From: CAYMJK01 sp043101635 | GTDB taxonomy: Bacteria > Planctomycetota > Phycisphaerae > Phycisphaerales > UBA1924 | Direction: 5' to 3' | Assembly: GCA_043101635.1 (NCBI GenBank) | Contig: JBICIE010000077.1 | Span: 1 to 55,379, forward strand | DNA length: 55,379 bases | Shown here: in pieces, positions 18,397 to 25,821 of the stretch | How positions within the stretch are numbered: position 1 is the stretch's first letter | Layout: each line of letters starts with the position of its first letter | Notes under the pieces: generated by a model | Databases searched by the model: none | What the model saw: only the letters and a program-made list of their open reading frames with translations | Told to the model about the DNA's origin: nothing | Translations under genes and position numbers: made by a program

Positions 18397-19191
18397 GTGA
18401 CCACCAAAGCCCCTGACGCCAAGCAGCCCCGCTACGCCGCTCCCGCCCTCGAGAAGGGCCTCGACATCCTCGAACTGCTGGCCGATCAGCCCCAGGGGCT
18501 GCCGCAGGTCGAGATCGCCCGGCGGCTCAATCGCACCGTGGGCGAGATATTCCGGATGCTCAACTGCCTGGTCCGGCGACAGTATGTCGGCGTCGAGAGC
18601 GGCGACCGCTACGCGCTGACGCTGAAACTGTTCGAACTCGGCCACCGCAGCGCCCCGACGCGCCAGTTGGCGGCGCACGCCGCCCCGGTCATGCTCCGCT
18701 ACGCCGAGGCGAGCGGGCAGTCGTGCCATCTCACGGTCACCGAACGCGGGCGCGGCGTCGTGATCGCCCAGCAGGACAATCTCGGCGAGTTCGGCTTTGC
18801 CGTGCGCGTCGGCTCGGAGATGGAACTGCTGTCGACCGCCTCCGGCCGCGTGCTGCTCGCCTTCGCGCCCGACGAGGAACGCCGGCAGATGCTCAGCGGG
18901 ATCCAGATCGACGACATGGAGGCGGTGCGCGCCCGCCTGGGGGCGATCGCCCAGCGCGGCTACGAGGAGATGGAGAGCACGCGCGTGCGCGGGGTCCACG
19001 ACATCAGCTTCCCCGTGCGCGACCACCGCGCCGTGGCCGTTGCAGCGCTGACCTCGCCGTTTGTGGCGCGGCTGGATGCAAGCGAGCGGGCAACCCTGGA
19101 TCAGGCCCGGACCCTGCTCCGCGACGCGGCGGCAGAACTCGCCGCCTCGCTGGGCGCCGGCGCAGCCGCCGGGCCCGAGGCGGGCGCGTGA
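18397..19191 (+). CDS. IclR-family transcriptional regulator of the fucose locus
   Basis: 264 residues from a GTG at 18397; a TTG at 18361 would add 12 residues but lies inside the promoter. The N-terminal winged helix-turn-helix is at about 20-75 (ALEKGLDILELLADQ, VEIARRLNRTVGEIFRMLNCL), and the C-terminal effector-binding IclR domain at about 90-255 (LELGH-type helix, RVGSEMELLSTASGRVLLAF). Being first in the fucose operon, it likely senses L-fucose, fuconate or KDF and regulates both its own operon and the divergent fucosidase. Its TGA overlaps the next GTG (GTGA), so it is translationally coupled to the oxidoreductase. Confidence 0.88.
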   Translation: MTTKAPDAKQPRYAAPALEKGLDILELLADQPQGLPQVEIARRLNRTVGEIFRMLNCLVRRQYVGVESGDRYALTLKLFELGHRSAPTRQLAAHAAPVMLRYAEASGQSCHLTVTERGRGVVIAQQDNLGEFGFAVRVGSEMELLSTASGRVLLAFAPDEERRQMLSGIQIDDMEAVRARLGAIAQRGYEEMESTRVRGVHDISFPVRDHRAVAVAALTSPFVARLDASERATLDQARTLLRDAAAELAASLGAGAAAGPEAGA

Positions 19192-20270
19192 ACCTCCCCA
19201 CCGATCTCCAGCAGCACTGGCCGACGCCGACCGCTGCGCGGCCGATCGTCATCATCGGCGCTGGCGGCATCGTCCGCGATGCGCATCTGCCGGCGTATCG
19301 GCAGGCCGGGCTTCCCGTCGCGGGGATCTTCGACATCGAGGCGCAGCGGGCCCGCGCCCTCGCCGAGGCCTGGGACGTACCGCGCGTGCTCGCGAGCCTC
19401 GACGATGTCGTCGCGATGGGAGCCGATGTCGTCTACGACGTGGCCACCCCGCCCGATGTCCTCCCGCAGATCGTCTCGGCGCTGCCCGAGGGCGCCGCGA
19501 CCCTGCTGCAGAAGCCGATGGGCGTCGATCTCGACACCGCGACGCGCGTGCTCGATATCTGCCGCCGCCGCCACCTGACGGCCGCCGTGAACTTCCAGCT
19601 TCGCTTCACCCCCCTGGCGCTGGCGGTGCGCGACGCCGTGCGCCGCGGCCTCCTGGGCCGGCCGATCGAGTGCGAGGCCCACATCAACGTGCACATGCCA
19701 TGGGAACTGTGGCCCTTCCTCGAGAAGCTCGAGCGCATGGAGATCGCGCTGCACTCGATCCATTACCTCGACCTGATCCGCAGCTTCCTGGGCGAGCCCC
19801 GCGGCGTGCACGCCCGCACCGTCAAGCACCCGCGGGCCCCGCGCCTGGCCAGCAGCCGCTCCAGCATCATCCTCGACTACGGCGACGAGGTGCGATGTTG
19901 CCTGTCGGTGAACCACCACCACGCCTTCGGGCGCCGGCATCAGACCTCCGAGATCCGGCTGGAGAGCGCCACCGGCTGCGCCATCATGAAGCTGGGCGTG
20001 AATCTCGACTATCCCCGCGGCGAGCCGGACGGCCTGGAGATTGCCCTCGATGACGCCCGCTGGACGACCGTGCCGCTTGCGGGCAACTGGTTTCCCGACG
20101 CCTTCGCCGGCCCCATGAGCAATCTGCAGCGCTTCGCCGCCGGCGAGGACGCCGAACTCGTCACCGGCGCCGCAGACGCCTGGCGCACAATGGCCCTGGT
20201 CGAGGCGTGCTATGAATCTGATCGCGCTGGCGGCGTCCCCGTCGCCAGTCAGCCGCGGGGAGACGCCTGA
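19188..20270 (+). CDS. Gfo/Idh/MocA oxidoreductase, candidate L-fucose dehydrogenase
   Basis: 360 residues, start GTG overlapping the iclR stop. The N-terminal Rossmann fold is IVIIGAGGIVRDAHLPAY, and the sugar-binding part follows after residue 125. The usual EKP catalytic loop is LLQKPMG, with Gln in place of Glu and the Lys kept; HSIHYLDLIR supplies the expected His. The family oxidises or reduces sugars with NAD(P). The operon encodes every step of L-fucose oxidation except the first, and this is the only unassigned dehydrogenase inside it, so oxidation of L-fucose to L-fuconolactone is a reasonable inference but is not shown by sequence alone. Confidence 0.8.
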   Translation: MNLPTDLQQHWPTPTAARPIVIIGAGGIVRDAHLPAYRQAGLPVAGIFDIEAQRARALAEAWDVPRVLASLDDVVAMGADVVYDVATPPDVLPQIVSALPEGAATLLQKPMGVDLDTATRVLDICRRRHLTAAVNFQLRFTPLALAVRDAVRRGLLGRPIECEAHINVHMPWELWPFLEKLERMEIALHSIHYLDLIRSFLGEPRGVHARTVKHPRAPRLASSRSSIILDYGDEVRCCLSVNHHHAFGRRHQTSEIRLESATGCAIMKLGVNLDYPRGEPDGLEIALDDARWTTVPLAGNWFPDAFAGPMSNLQRFAAGEDAELVTGAADAWRTMALVEACYESDRAGGVPVASQPRGDA

Positions 20271-21121
20271 TGCGCATCGACGCTCACCAGCACTTCTGGC
20301 GTCTCAGCCGCGCCGACTACCGGTGGCTGACGCCCGATGCGCCCGTCCTGTACCGCGATTTCGAGCCTGACGATCTCGCCGCCCTGCTGGATGAGGCAGG
20401 CGTCGGCGCCACGGTCGCGGTCCAGGCGGCCGACACCATCGCGGAAACCGAGCACCTTCTGGAACTGGCCGACGCCCACCAGTTCATCGCGGCGGTCGTC
20501 GGATGGGCCCCCCTCGACGCCCCGGACGGCCCCGATGTGCTCGCCGACCTCGCCGGCCGCCCCAAACTGGTCGGCGTGCGCCCCATGATCCAGGACATGC
20601 GCGACGACGCATGGATGCTCGGGCCCGATGTGGATATCGCCCTGACAACGCTTGAGCACATGGAGCTGCGCCTGGACGCCCTGGTGCGCCCCCGACATCT
20701 GCCCCACCTGCGCACGCTGGTGGAACGCCATCCGGATCTGCCGGTCACAATCGACCACGCCGCCAAGCCGCCCGTGCGCGAAGGGACCGGCTGGCGCGGC
20801 TTCGCCGCCTGGCGGGACGACCTGCGCGCGCTGGCCCGATCGCCCCGGGTCTGCTGCAAGCTGAGCGGGCTCGTGACCGAGGCCGACGCGGCGCCGGGCG
20901 CGGCCGATCTGCAGCCGTTCGTCGAGACGATCCTGGAGGCGTTCGGACCCTCGCGCGTGATGTGGGGAAGCGACTGGCCGGTGTGCCTGCTGCGCGGCAG
21001 CTACGCCGACTGGATGGCCCTGACCGAAGAGCTGCTCGCCCATCTGGACAGCGCCGAGCGCGACGATGTGCTCGGCAACGCCGCGGCCCGCTTCTACGGC
21101 CTGGCGGAGATCGCTCCGTGA
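20270..21121 (+). CDS. L-fuconolactonase (amidohydrolase family 2)
   Basis: 283 residues, with its ATG overlapping the preceding TGA by one base. The N-terminus MRIDAHQHFWRL carries the metal-binding HxH of the amidohydrolase superfamily; VTIDHAAKPP and MWGSDWPVC give the later His and Asp ligands. This subgroup (COG3618) opens sugar-acid lactones, including L-fucono-1,5-lactone and L-rhamnonolactone. Its position between a sugar oxidoreductase and a fuconate dehydratase fixes the likely substrate as L-fuconolactone. No export signal, so the reaction is cytoplasmic. Confidence 0.85.
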   Translation: MRIDAHQHFWRLSRADYRWLTPDAPVLYRDFEPDDLAALLDEAGVGATVAVQAADTIAETEHLLELADAHQFIAAVVGWAPLDAPDGPDVLADLAGRPKLVGVRPMIQDMRDDAWMLGPDVDIALTTLEHMELRLDALVRPRHLPHLRTLVERHPDLPVTIDHAAKPPVREGTGWRGFAAWRDDLRALARSPRVCCKLSGLVTEADAAPGAADLQPFVETILEAFGPSRVMWGSDWPVCLLRGSYADWMALTEELLAHLDSAERDDVLGNAAARFYGLAEIAP

Positions 21122-22440
21122 CCGATGCGCGGATCACCAGCCTGGAGGCCATCGATCTGCGGTTCCCGACCTCCGATCAGATGGATGGCTCCGACGCCAT
21201 GCACCGCGATCCCGACTACTCCGCGGCGTACGTGACGCTGCGGACCGATCAAGCCGGCCTGGAGGGGCACGGGCTGACCTTCACGATCGGGCGCGGCAAC
21301 GAGGTCTGCGTCGCGGCCTGCCGGGCCCTGGCGCCGATGGTGGTCGGGCGGCAGGCGTCGGCGATCCGGCGCGACATGCGCGGGTTCTGGCGCACGCTGG
21401 CGAGCGACACCCAGCTCCGCTGGATCGGCCCCGAGAAGGGCGTGATTCACCTGGCAACCGCCGCTGTCGTCAACGCCGTGTGGGATCTGCTGGCGAAGCT
21501 CGCCGGCAAGCCCCTGTGGATGCTCATCAGCGAGATGCCGGCCGAGGAACTTGTCGCCTGCATGGACTTCCGCTACCTCAGCGACGCCATCACCGAGGAT
21601 GCGGCGCTGGAACTGCTGCGCAGCGACGCCGACCGCCAGGCGGACCGCATCGCACGGATGCGGGCCGAGGGCTTTCCGGCCTACACGACCAGCGCCGGCT
21701 GGCTCGGGTACAGCGACGAGAAGATCAGCCGGCTGTGCCGGGCCGGCATCGAGGCCGGATGGACGCACTTCAAGATCAAGGTCGGCGCCGACCTGCAAGA
21801 TGACATCCGCCGCGCCGGAGTCGTGCGCTCGGTCATCGGGCCGCAGCGGCGACTCATGATGGATGCCAACCAGCGGTGGGATGTCGGCGAGGCCATCGAG
21901 AACATGCGCGCCCTGGCCCGGTTCGATCCCTGGTGGATCGAGGAGCCGACCTCCCCCGACGATGTGCTCGGGCACGCCGCGATCGCCAGGGCCATCGCGC
22001 CGATCGGCGTCGCCACCGGCGAGCAGTGCCAGAACCGGGTGATGTTCAAGCAGTTCATGCAGGCCGGGGCGATCCGCTTCTGCCAGCTCGACGCCTGCCG
22101 GCTCGGTGGCGTGAACGAGTGCCTCGCAGTCATGCTGCTGGCCAGGCGGTTCGGCGTGCCGATCTGCCCGCACGCAGGCGGCGTGGGCCTGTGCGAACTC
22201 GTGAACCATCTGTGCATGATCGATTACGTGCGCTTCGCCGGATCGACCGATGACCGCGTCTGCGAGTATGTGGACCACCTGCACGAGCACTTCGAGCACC
22301 CGTGCGTCGTCCGTGAGGGGCGCTATCGTGCGCCCGAGGCGCCCGGGTACAGCGCCACCATCAAGCCGGCCACCCTCGCGCGCTACCGCTACCCGGATGG
22401 CGACGCGTGGCGCCGGCGCCTCGGACGGGAGGGACGATGA
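21118..22440 (+). CDS. L-fuconate dehydratase (enolase superfamily)
   Basis: 440 residues from a GTG that overlaps the lactonase stop (GTGA). It dehydrates L-fuconate to 2-keto-3-deoxy-L-fuconate with Mg2+. The active site is complete: FKIKVG (Lys219, Lys221), MMDANQRWD (Asp249), WWIEEPTSPDD (Glu275), TGEQCQNR (Glu302), and the Asp325/His352 dyad in CQLDACR and CPHAGGVG. As I recall, the characterised Xanthomonas campestris enzyme uses Lys218/Lys220, Asp248, Glu274, Glu301, Asp324 and His351, the same set offset by one. The family length is about 440. This is the strongest functional assignment in the locus. Confidence 0.95.
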   Translation: MTDARITSLEAIDLRFPTSDQMDGSDAMHRDPDYSAAYVTLRTDQAGLEGHGLTFTIGRGNEVCVAACRALAPMVVGRQASAIRRDMRGFWRTLASDTQLRWIGPEKGVIHLATAAVVNAVWDLLAKLAGKPLWMLISEMPAEELVACMDFRYLSDAITEDAALELLRSDADRQADRIARMRAEGFPAYTTSAGWLGYSDEKISRLCRAGIEAGWTHFKIKVGADLQDDIRRAGVVRSVIGPQRRLMMDANQRWDVGEAIENMRALARFDPWWIEEPTSPDDVLGHAAIARAIAPIGVATGEQCQNRVMFKQFMQAGAIRFCQLDACRLGGVNECLAVMLLARRFGVPICPHAGGVGLCELVNHLCMIDYVRFAGSTDDRVCEYVDHLHEHFEHPCVVREGRYRAPEAPGYSATIKPATLARYRYPDGDAWRRRLGREGR

Positions 22441-23180
22441 CCGGCAGGCTGGAAGGCAAGCGGGCCGTGATCACCGGCGCCGGCCATGGCATCGGGCGGG
22501 CAACGGCGCTGGCCTTCGCCCACCAGGGCGCTTCGGTGCTGGCGACGGATATCGACGAGGCGTCCGTCAGCCAACTGGCCCGCCTGCACAGCCGCATCGA
22601 GCCGCGCCAGCTCGATGTGCGCGACGGCGCCGCGATCGCCGCGCTTCCACCCGCCGCCGGCGCCATCGACATCCTGTTCAACTGCGCCGGATTCGTCCAC
22701 AGCGGGACCATCCTTGACTGCGGCGAAGATGACTGGGCCGCCAGCTTCGACCTGAACGTCACGGCCATGTACCGCATGATCCGGGCGTTTCTGCCCGGCA
22801 TGCTCCAGCGCGGCGGCGGCTCGATCCTCAACATGGCCAGCGTCGCCAGCAGCGTCAAGGGCGTACCGAATCGCTGCGTCTACAGCGCCACCAAAGCGGC
22901 GGTCATCGGCCTGACCAAGTCGGTCGCCGCAGACTTCGTCGGGCGCGGCGTCCGCTGCAACGCCATCTGCCCGGGAACCGTGCAGACGCCCTCGCTGGAT
23001 CAGCGCATCGCGGCGATGGGCGATGTCGACGAGGCCCGCAAGGCCTTCATCGCCCGCCAGCCGATCGGCCGACTGGGCACGCCCGAAGAGATCGCCGCCC
23101 TGTGCGTCTACCTTGCTTCGGACGAATCGGGATACACCACCGGCGCCATCCACATCATCGATGGCGGCTGGACCTGCTGA
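22437..23180 (+). CDS. SDR dehydrogenase, likely 2-keto-3-deoxy-L-fuconate dehydrogenase
   Basis: 247 residues, ATGA overlap with the dehydratase. A classical short-chain dehydrogenase: TGAGHGIG nucleotide motif near residue 15, NCAG (NNAG variant), the catalytic Tyr149-x3-Lys153 in YSATK, and CPGTVQTPS. The Asp in LATDID after beta-2 favours NAD over NADP. In the non-phosphorylating L-fucose pathway an SDR oxidises 2-keto-3-deoxy-L-fuconate to the 2,4-diketo acid, and its placement between dehydratase and FAH hydrolase fits exactly that step. It resembles the human BDH2/DHRS6-like group. Confidence 0.87.
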   Translation: MTGRLEGKRAVITGAGHGIGRATALAFAHQGASVLATDIDEASVSQLARLHSRIEPRQLDVRDGAAIAALPPAAGAIDILFNCAGFVHSGTILDCGEDDWAASFDLNVTAMYRMIRAFLPGMLQRGGGSILNMASVASSVKGVPNRCVYSATKAAVIGLTKSVAADFVGRGVRCNAICPGTVQTPSLDQRIAAMGDVDEARKAFIARQPIGRLGTPEEIAALCVYLASDESGYTTGAIHIIDGGWTC

Positions 23181-23192
23181 GAGGAGCCGTCC

Positions 23193-24053
23193 GTGAAGCT
23201 GCTTCGCTATGGAGAGCCGGGGAAGGAGAAGCCGGGCGCGCTCGACAGCGCAGGCGTGATCCGCTCGCTGGATGGCGTCGTCCCCGACATCGCCGGCGGA
23301 AGTCTGTCGCGCAGCAGTATGGAGGAGCTGCGGGCCCTGGACCTGGAGAAGCTGCCCGCCGTGCATCCCCGCACGAGACTGGGACCGTGCGTCGGCGCCG
23401 TCAGCAAGTTCCTGTGCGTCGGCCTCAACTACGCCGATCACGCCGCCGAGAGCGGCCTGCCCGTTCCTTCCGAGCCCGTGCTGTTCATGAAGGCGACCAG
23501 CGCCATCTGCGGCCCCTTCGACGATGTCATCATCCCGCCCGGCTCCGAGAAGAGCGACTGGGAAGTGGAACTCGGCGTGGTCATCGGCGAGCGGGCCCGG
23601 CGCATCACCGAGAGCGAGGCGCTTGAGTACGTCGCCGGCTACTGCGTCATCAACGACCTCTCCGAGCGCTCCTGGCAACTCGAGCGCGGCGGACAGTGGG
23701 TCAAAGGCAAAAGCTTCGACACCTTCGCGCCGGTCGGCCCATGGCTGGTAACGCCCGACGAGATCCAGAATCCTCAGGACCTGCGGCTCTGGCTGGAAGT
23801 CGATGGCAGGCGCTGCCAGGACGGCTCCACCCGCACCATGGTCTTCGGCGTGGCGCACCTGGTCAGCTACATCAGTCGCTGCATGACGCTGCTGCCCGGC
23901 GACATCATCTCCACCGGCACACCCCCGGGCGTCGGCCTCGGGCAAAAGCCGCCGGTCTACCTGCGCCCGGGTCAGGAGATGCGCCTCGGTGTCGATGGCC
24001 TGGGCGAGCAGCGCCAGCGCACCGTCAGCGCCGAGGCGATGGCCGGAGTCTAG
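23193..24053 (+). CDS. FAH-family hydrolase, likely 2,4-diketo-3-deoxy-L-fuconate hydrolase
   Basis: 286 residues from a GTG with GAGGAG 6 nt upstream, 12 bp after the SDR. The fumarylacetoacetate-hydrolase fold is clear: CVGLNYADHAAE, LFMKATSAICGP, the metal ligands in DWEVELGVVIG (D-x-E-x-E), KSFDTFAPVGPWLVT and ISTGTPPGVGLG. Family members cleave C-C bonds of diketo acids. In the L-fucose route this last enzyme splits 2,4-diketo-3-deoxy-L-fuconate to pyruvate and L-lactate. It ends the coupled operon; a 111 bp featureless gap separates it from the convergent mutarotase gene. Confidence 0.88.
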   Translation: MKLLRYGEPGKEKPGALDSAGVIRSLDGVVPDIAGGSLSRSSMEELRALDLEKLPAVHPRTRLGPCVGAVSKFLCVGLNYADHAAESGLPVPSEPVLFMKATSAICGPFDDVIIPPGSEKSDWEVELGVVIGERARRITESEALEYVAGYCVINDLSERSWQLERGGQWVKGKSFDTFAPVGPWLVTPDEIQNPQDLRLWLEVDGRRCQDGSTRTMVFGVAHLVSYISRCMTLLPGDIISTGTPPGVGLGQKPPVYLRPGQEMRLGVDGLGEQRQRTVSAEAMAGV

Positions 24054-24164
24054 CGTATGACCAGCGAGCAGTGCGCAATGGTGTCATGCAGCGATCAGGG
24101 GCGGGCAGTGAAGCGGACCAGCGGCGGCGCGACGGCTCCCCGCTTGCGTCGGCCGCCAACCGCT

Positions 24165-24536
24165 TCAGCCTTCTTCCGCCGCCCTTCCACCTCCCGCTCC
24201 AGTCTCTGCCAGCCGGAACACCTCCTCCATCGGCGCCCACCACGCGCCCTGGGGCGTGCCCGGGAGCTGCCGCTGATACTTGCGCATCAGTTCGTCCCAC
24301 TGACGGCACGTGGGGTCCTCGGTGTACCGCTGGTAGTCGCGGGCGGGATCGAACTCGTCCGGCGCCTCGTAGTACATGAACAGTCGATTGCCGCGAAGGA
24401 AGATCGTCATGCGCTGCAGCCCGATGGCGCGCAGCGCCGCAATCACCTCCGGCCAGACGCGCCGGTGATGCTCGACGTACTCGGCGATCAGCGCGGGATC
24501 ATCCACCAGCTCCAGCGTCTGTCCGTAGCGCTTCAT
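24165..24536 (-). CDS. L-fucose/L-rhamnose mutarotase (RhaM-like)
   Basis: 123 residues from an ATG at 24536 with AGGAG 7 nt upstream. It belongs to the small dimeric ferredoxin-like mutarotases (COG3254): MKRYGQTLEL, EYVEHHRRVWPEVIAAL (active-site His) and MTIFLRGNRLFMYYEAPDEF. It interconverts the anomers of L-rhamnose or L-fucose so that the pyranose dehydrogenase receives the right form. The context decides for L-fucose. It is on the opposite strand to the rest of the catabolic genes, and only 22 bp separate its start from that of the next gene. Residues after 110 are a Gly/Ala-rich tail. Confidence 0.85.
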   Translation of the reverse strand: MKRYGQTLELVDDPALIAEYVEHHRRVWPEVIAALRAIGLQRMTIFLRGNRLFMYYEAPDEFDPARDYQRYTEDPTCRQWDELMRKYQRQLPGTPQGAWWAPMEEVFRLAETGAGGGRAAEEG

Positions 24537-24558
24537 CAAGGCTCTCCTGGAGGCGCCT

Positions 24559-25821
24559 GTGTCTGACGCCGATGTCGTGATCATTGGCGCGGGGATCGTC
24601 GGGCTGGCGACGGCGTGGCGGCTGATCGAGCGCTCCGACCTGCGCCCCCTCGTGCTCGACAAAGAGCCCCAGGTCGCCGCCCACCAGACCGGGCGCAACT
24701 CCGGCGTGATCCACTCCGGCATGTACTACGCGCCGGGGTCGCTCAAGGCCCGCAACTGCCGGCGCGGCAAGCAGATGCTGGAGACGTTCTGCGCCCGCCA
24801 CGATGTGCCGTTCGACATCTGCGGCAAGGTGATCGTCGCCGTCGACCAGCGCGAGGTCGAGGGGCTGGAGCGCATCTACCAGCGCGGCGTCGCCAACGGC
24901 GTCACCTGCGAGATGATCGGCCCCGAGCGCCTGGCCGAACTCGAGCCGCACGCCCGCGGCGTGCGGGCCATCCACGTGCCCGAGGCGGGCATCGTGGACT
25001 TCGGGGCCGTCGCCCGGCGGCTGGCGGAGCTGATCGCCTCGCGCGGCGGCCACGTCCGCACCGGCGTGCGCGTCGCCGGCGTCGATTCCGATGGCGACGG
25101 CGTGACCATCCAGACCGGGGGCGCCGACGAGATCCGGGCCCGCTGGGCCATCAACTGCGCCGGCCTGCATAGCGACCGCGTTGCGCGCGCAGCCGCCGCC
25201 GACTGCGACGCCCTGATCATCCCGTTCCGCGGCGAGTACTACGACCTGCGCCCGCAGGCCCGCGCCCTCTGCCGCAACCTGATCTATCCGACGCCGAACC
25301 CCGCCTTCCCGTTCCTCGGCGTGCACTTCACCCGCATGATCGGCGGCGGCGTCGAGTGCGGCCCCAACGCCGTGCTGGCGCTGGCCCGCGAGGGATACCG
25401 CTGGCGCGACATCAACCTGCGCGACCTCGCCGAGTCGCTCGGATACCCCGGCTTCCGCAAGATCGCCCGCCGCAACTGGCGCACGGGCACACAGGAGATG
25501 TGGCGGTCGATCAGCAAGCGCGCGTTCGTGCGGGCGCTGCGGCGGCTCGTGCCGGAGATCACCGCCGCCGACCTAGAGCGGGCGCCGGCCGGTGTCCGGG
25601 CCCAGGCCCTGCGCCCCGATGGCGCCCTGGTGGACGACTTCCTGATCACGCGCACGCAGCGAATGGTGCACGTCTGCAACGCGCCGTCGCCGGCTGCGAC
25701 CAGTTCGCTCTCGGTGGGCGACCACATCATCGACGAGCTGGCGAGCCTCACGCCCCCGCGCATGATCCGGCCCGCCGATCACGCCGCGCTGGAGCCTGCC
25801 GCGGCCGGAGGGCGCGCATGA
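24559..25821 (+). CDS. FAD-dependent L-2-hydroxyacid oxidase (LhgO-like)
   Basis: 420 residues from a GTG with GGAGG 5 nt upstream. A DAO-type flavoprotein: FAD-binding VVIIGAGIVGLATAW at residues 5-19, HQTGRNSGVIHSGMYY (the hallmark of L-2-hydroxyglutarate oxidase), and the C-terminal CNAPSPAATSSLSVG that closes the FAD site. LhgO oxidises L-2-hydroxyglutarate to 2-oxoglutarate and passes electrons to the quinone pool. In this locus the obvious L-2-hydroxy acid is L-lactate, the product of the FAH step, so a shifted specificity is plausible but unproven. Its ATGA overlap couples it to the next dehydrogenase. Confidence 0.85.
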   Translation: MSDADVVIIGAGIVGLATAWRLIERSDLRPLVLDKEPQVAAHQTGRNSGVIHSGMYYAPGSLKARNCRRGKQMLETFCARHDVPFDICGKVIVAVDQREVEGLERIYQRGVANGVTCEMIGPERLAELEPHARGVRAIHVPEAGIVDFGAVARRLAELIASRGGHVRTGVRVAGVDSDGDGVTIQTGGADEIRARWAINCAGLHSDRVARAAAADCDALIIPFRGEYYDLRPQARALCRNLIYPTPNPAFPFLGVHFTRMIGGGVECGPNAVLALAREGYRWRDINLRDLAESLGYPGFRKIARRNWRTGTQEMWRSISKRAFVRALRRLVPEITAADLERAPAGVRAQALRPDGALVDDFLITRTQRMVHVCNAPSPAATSSLSVGDHIIDELASLTPPRMIRPADHAALEPAAAGGRA

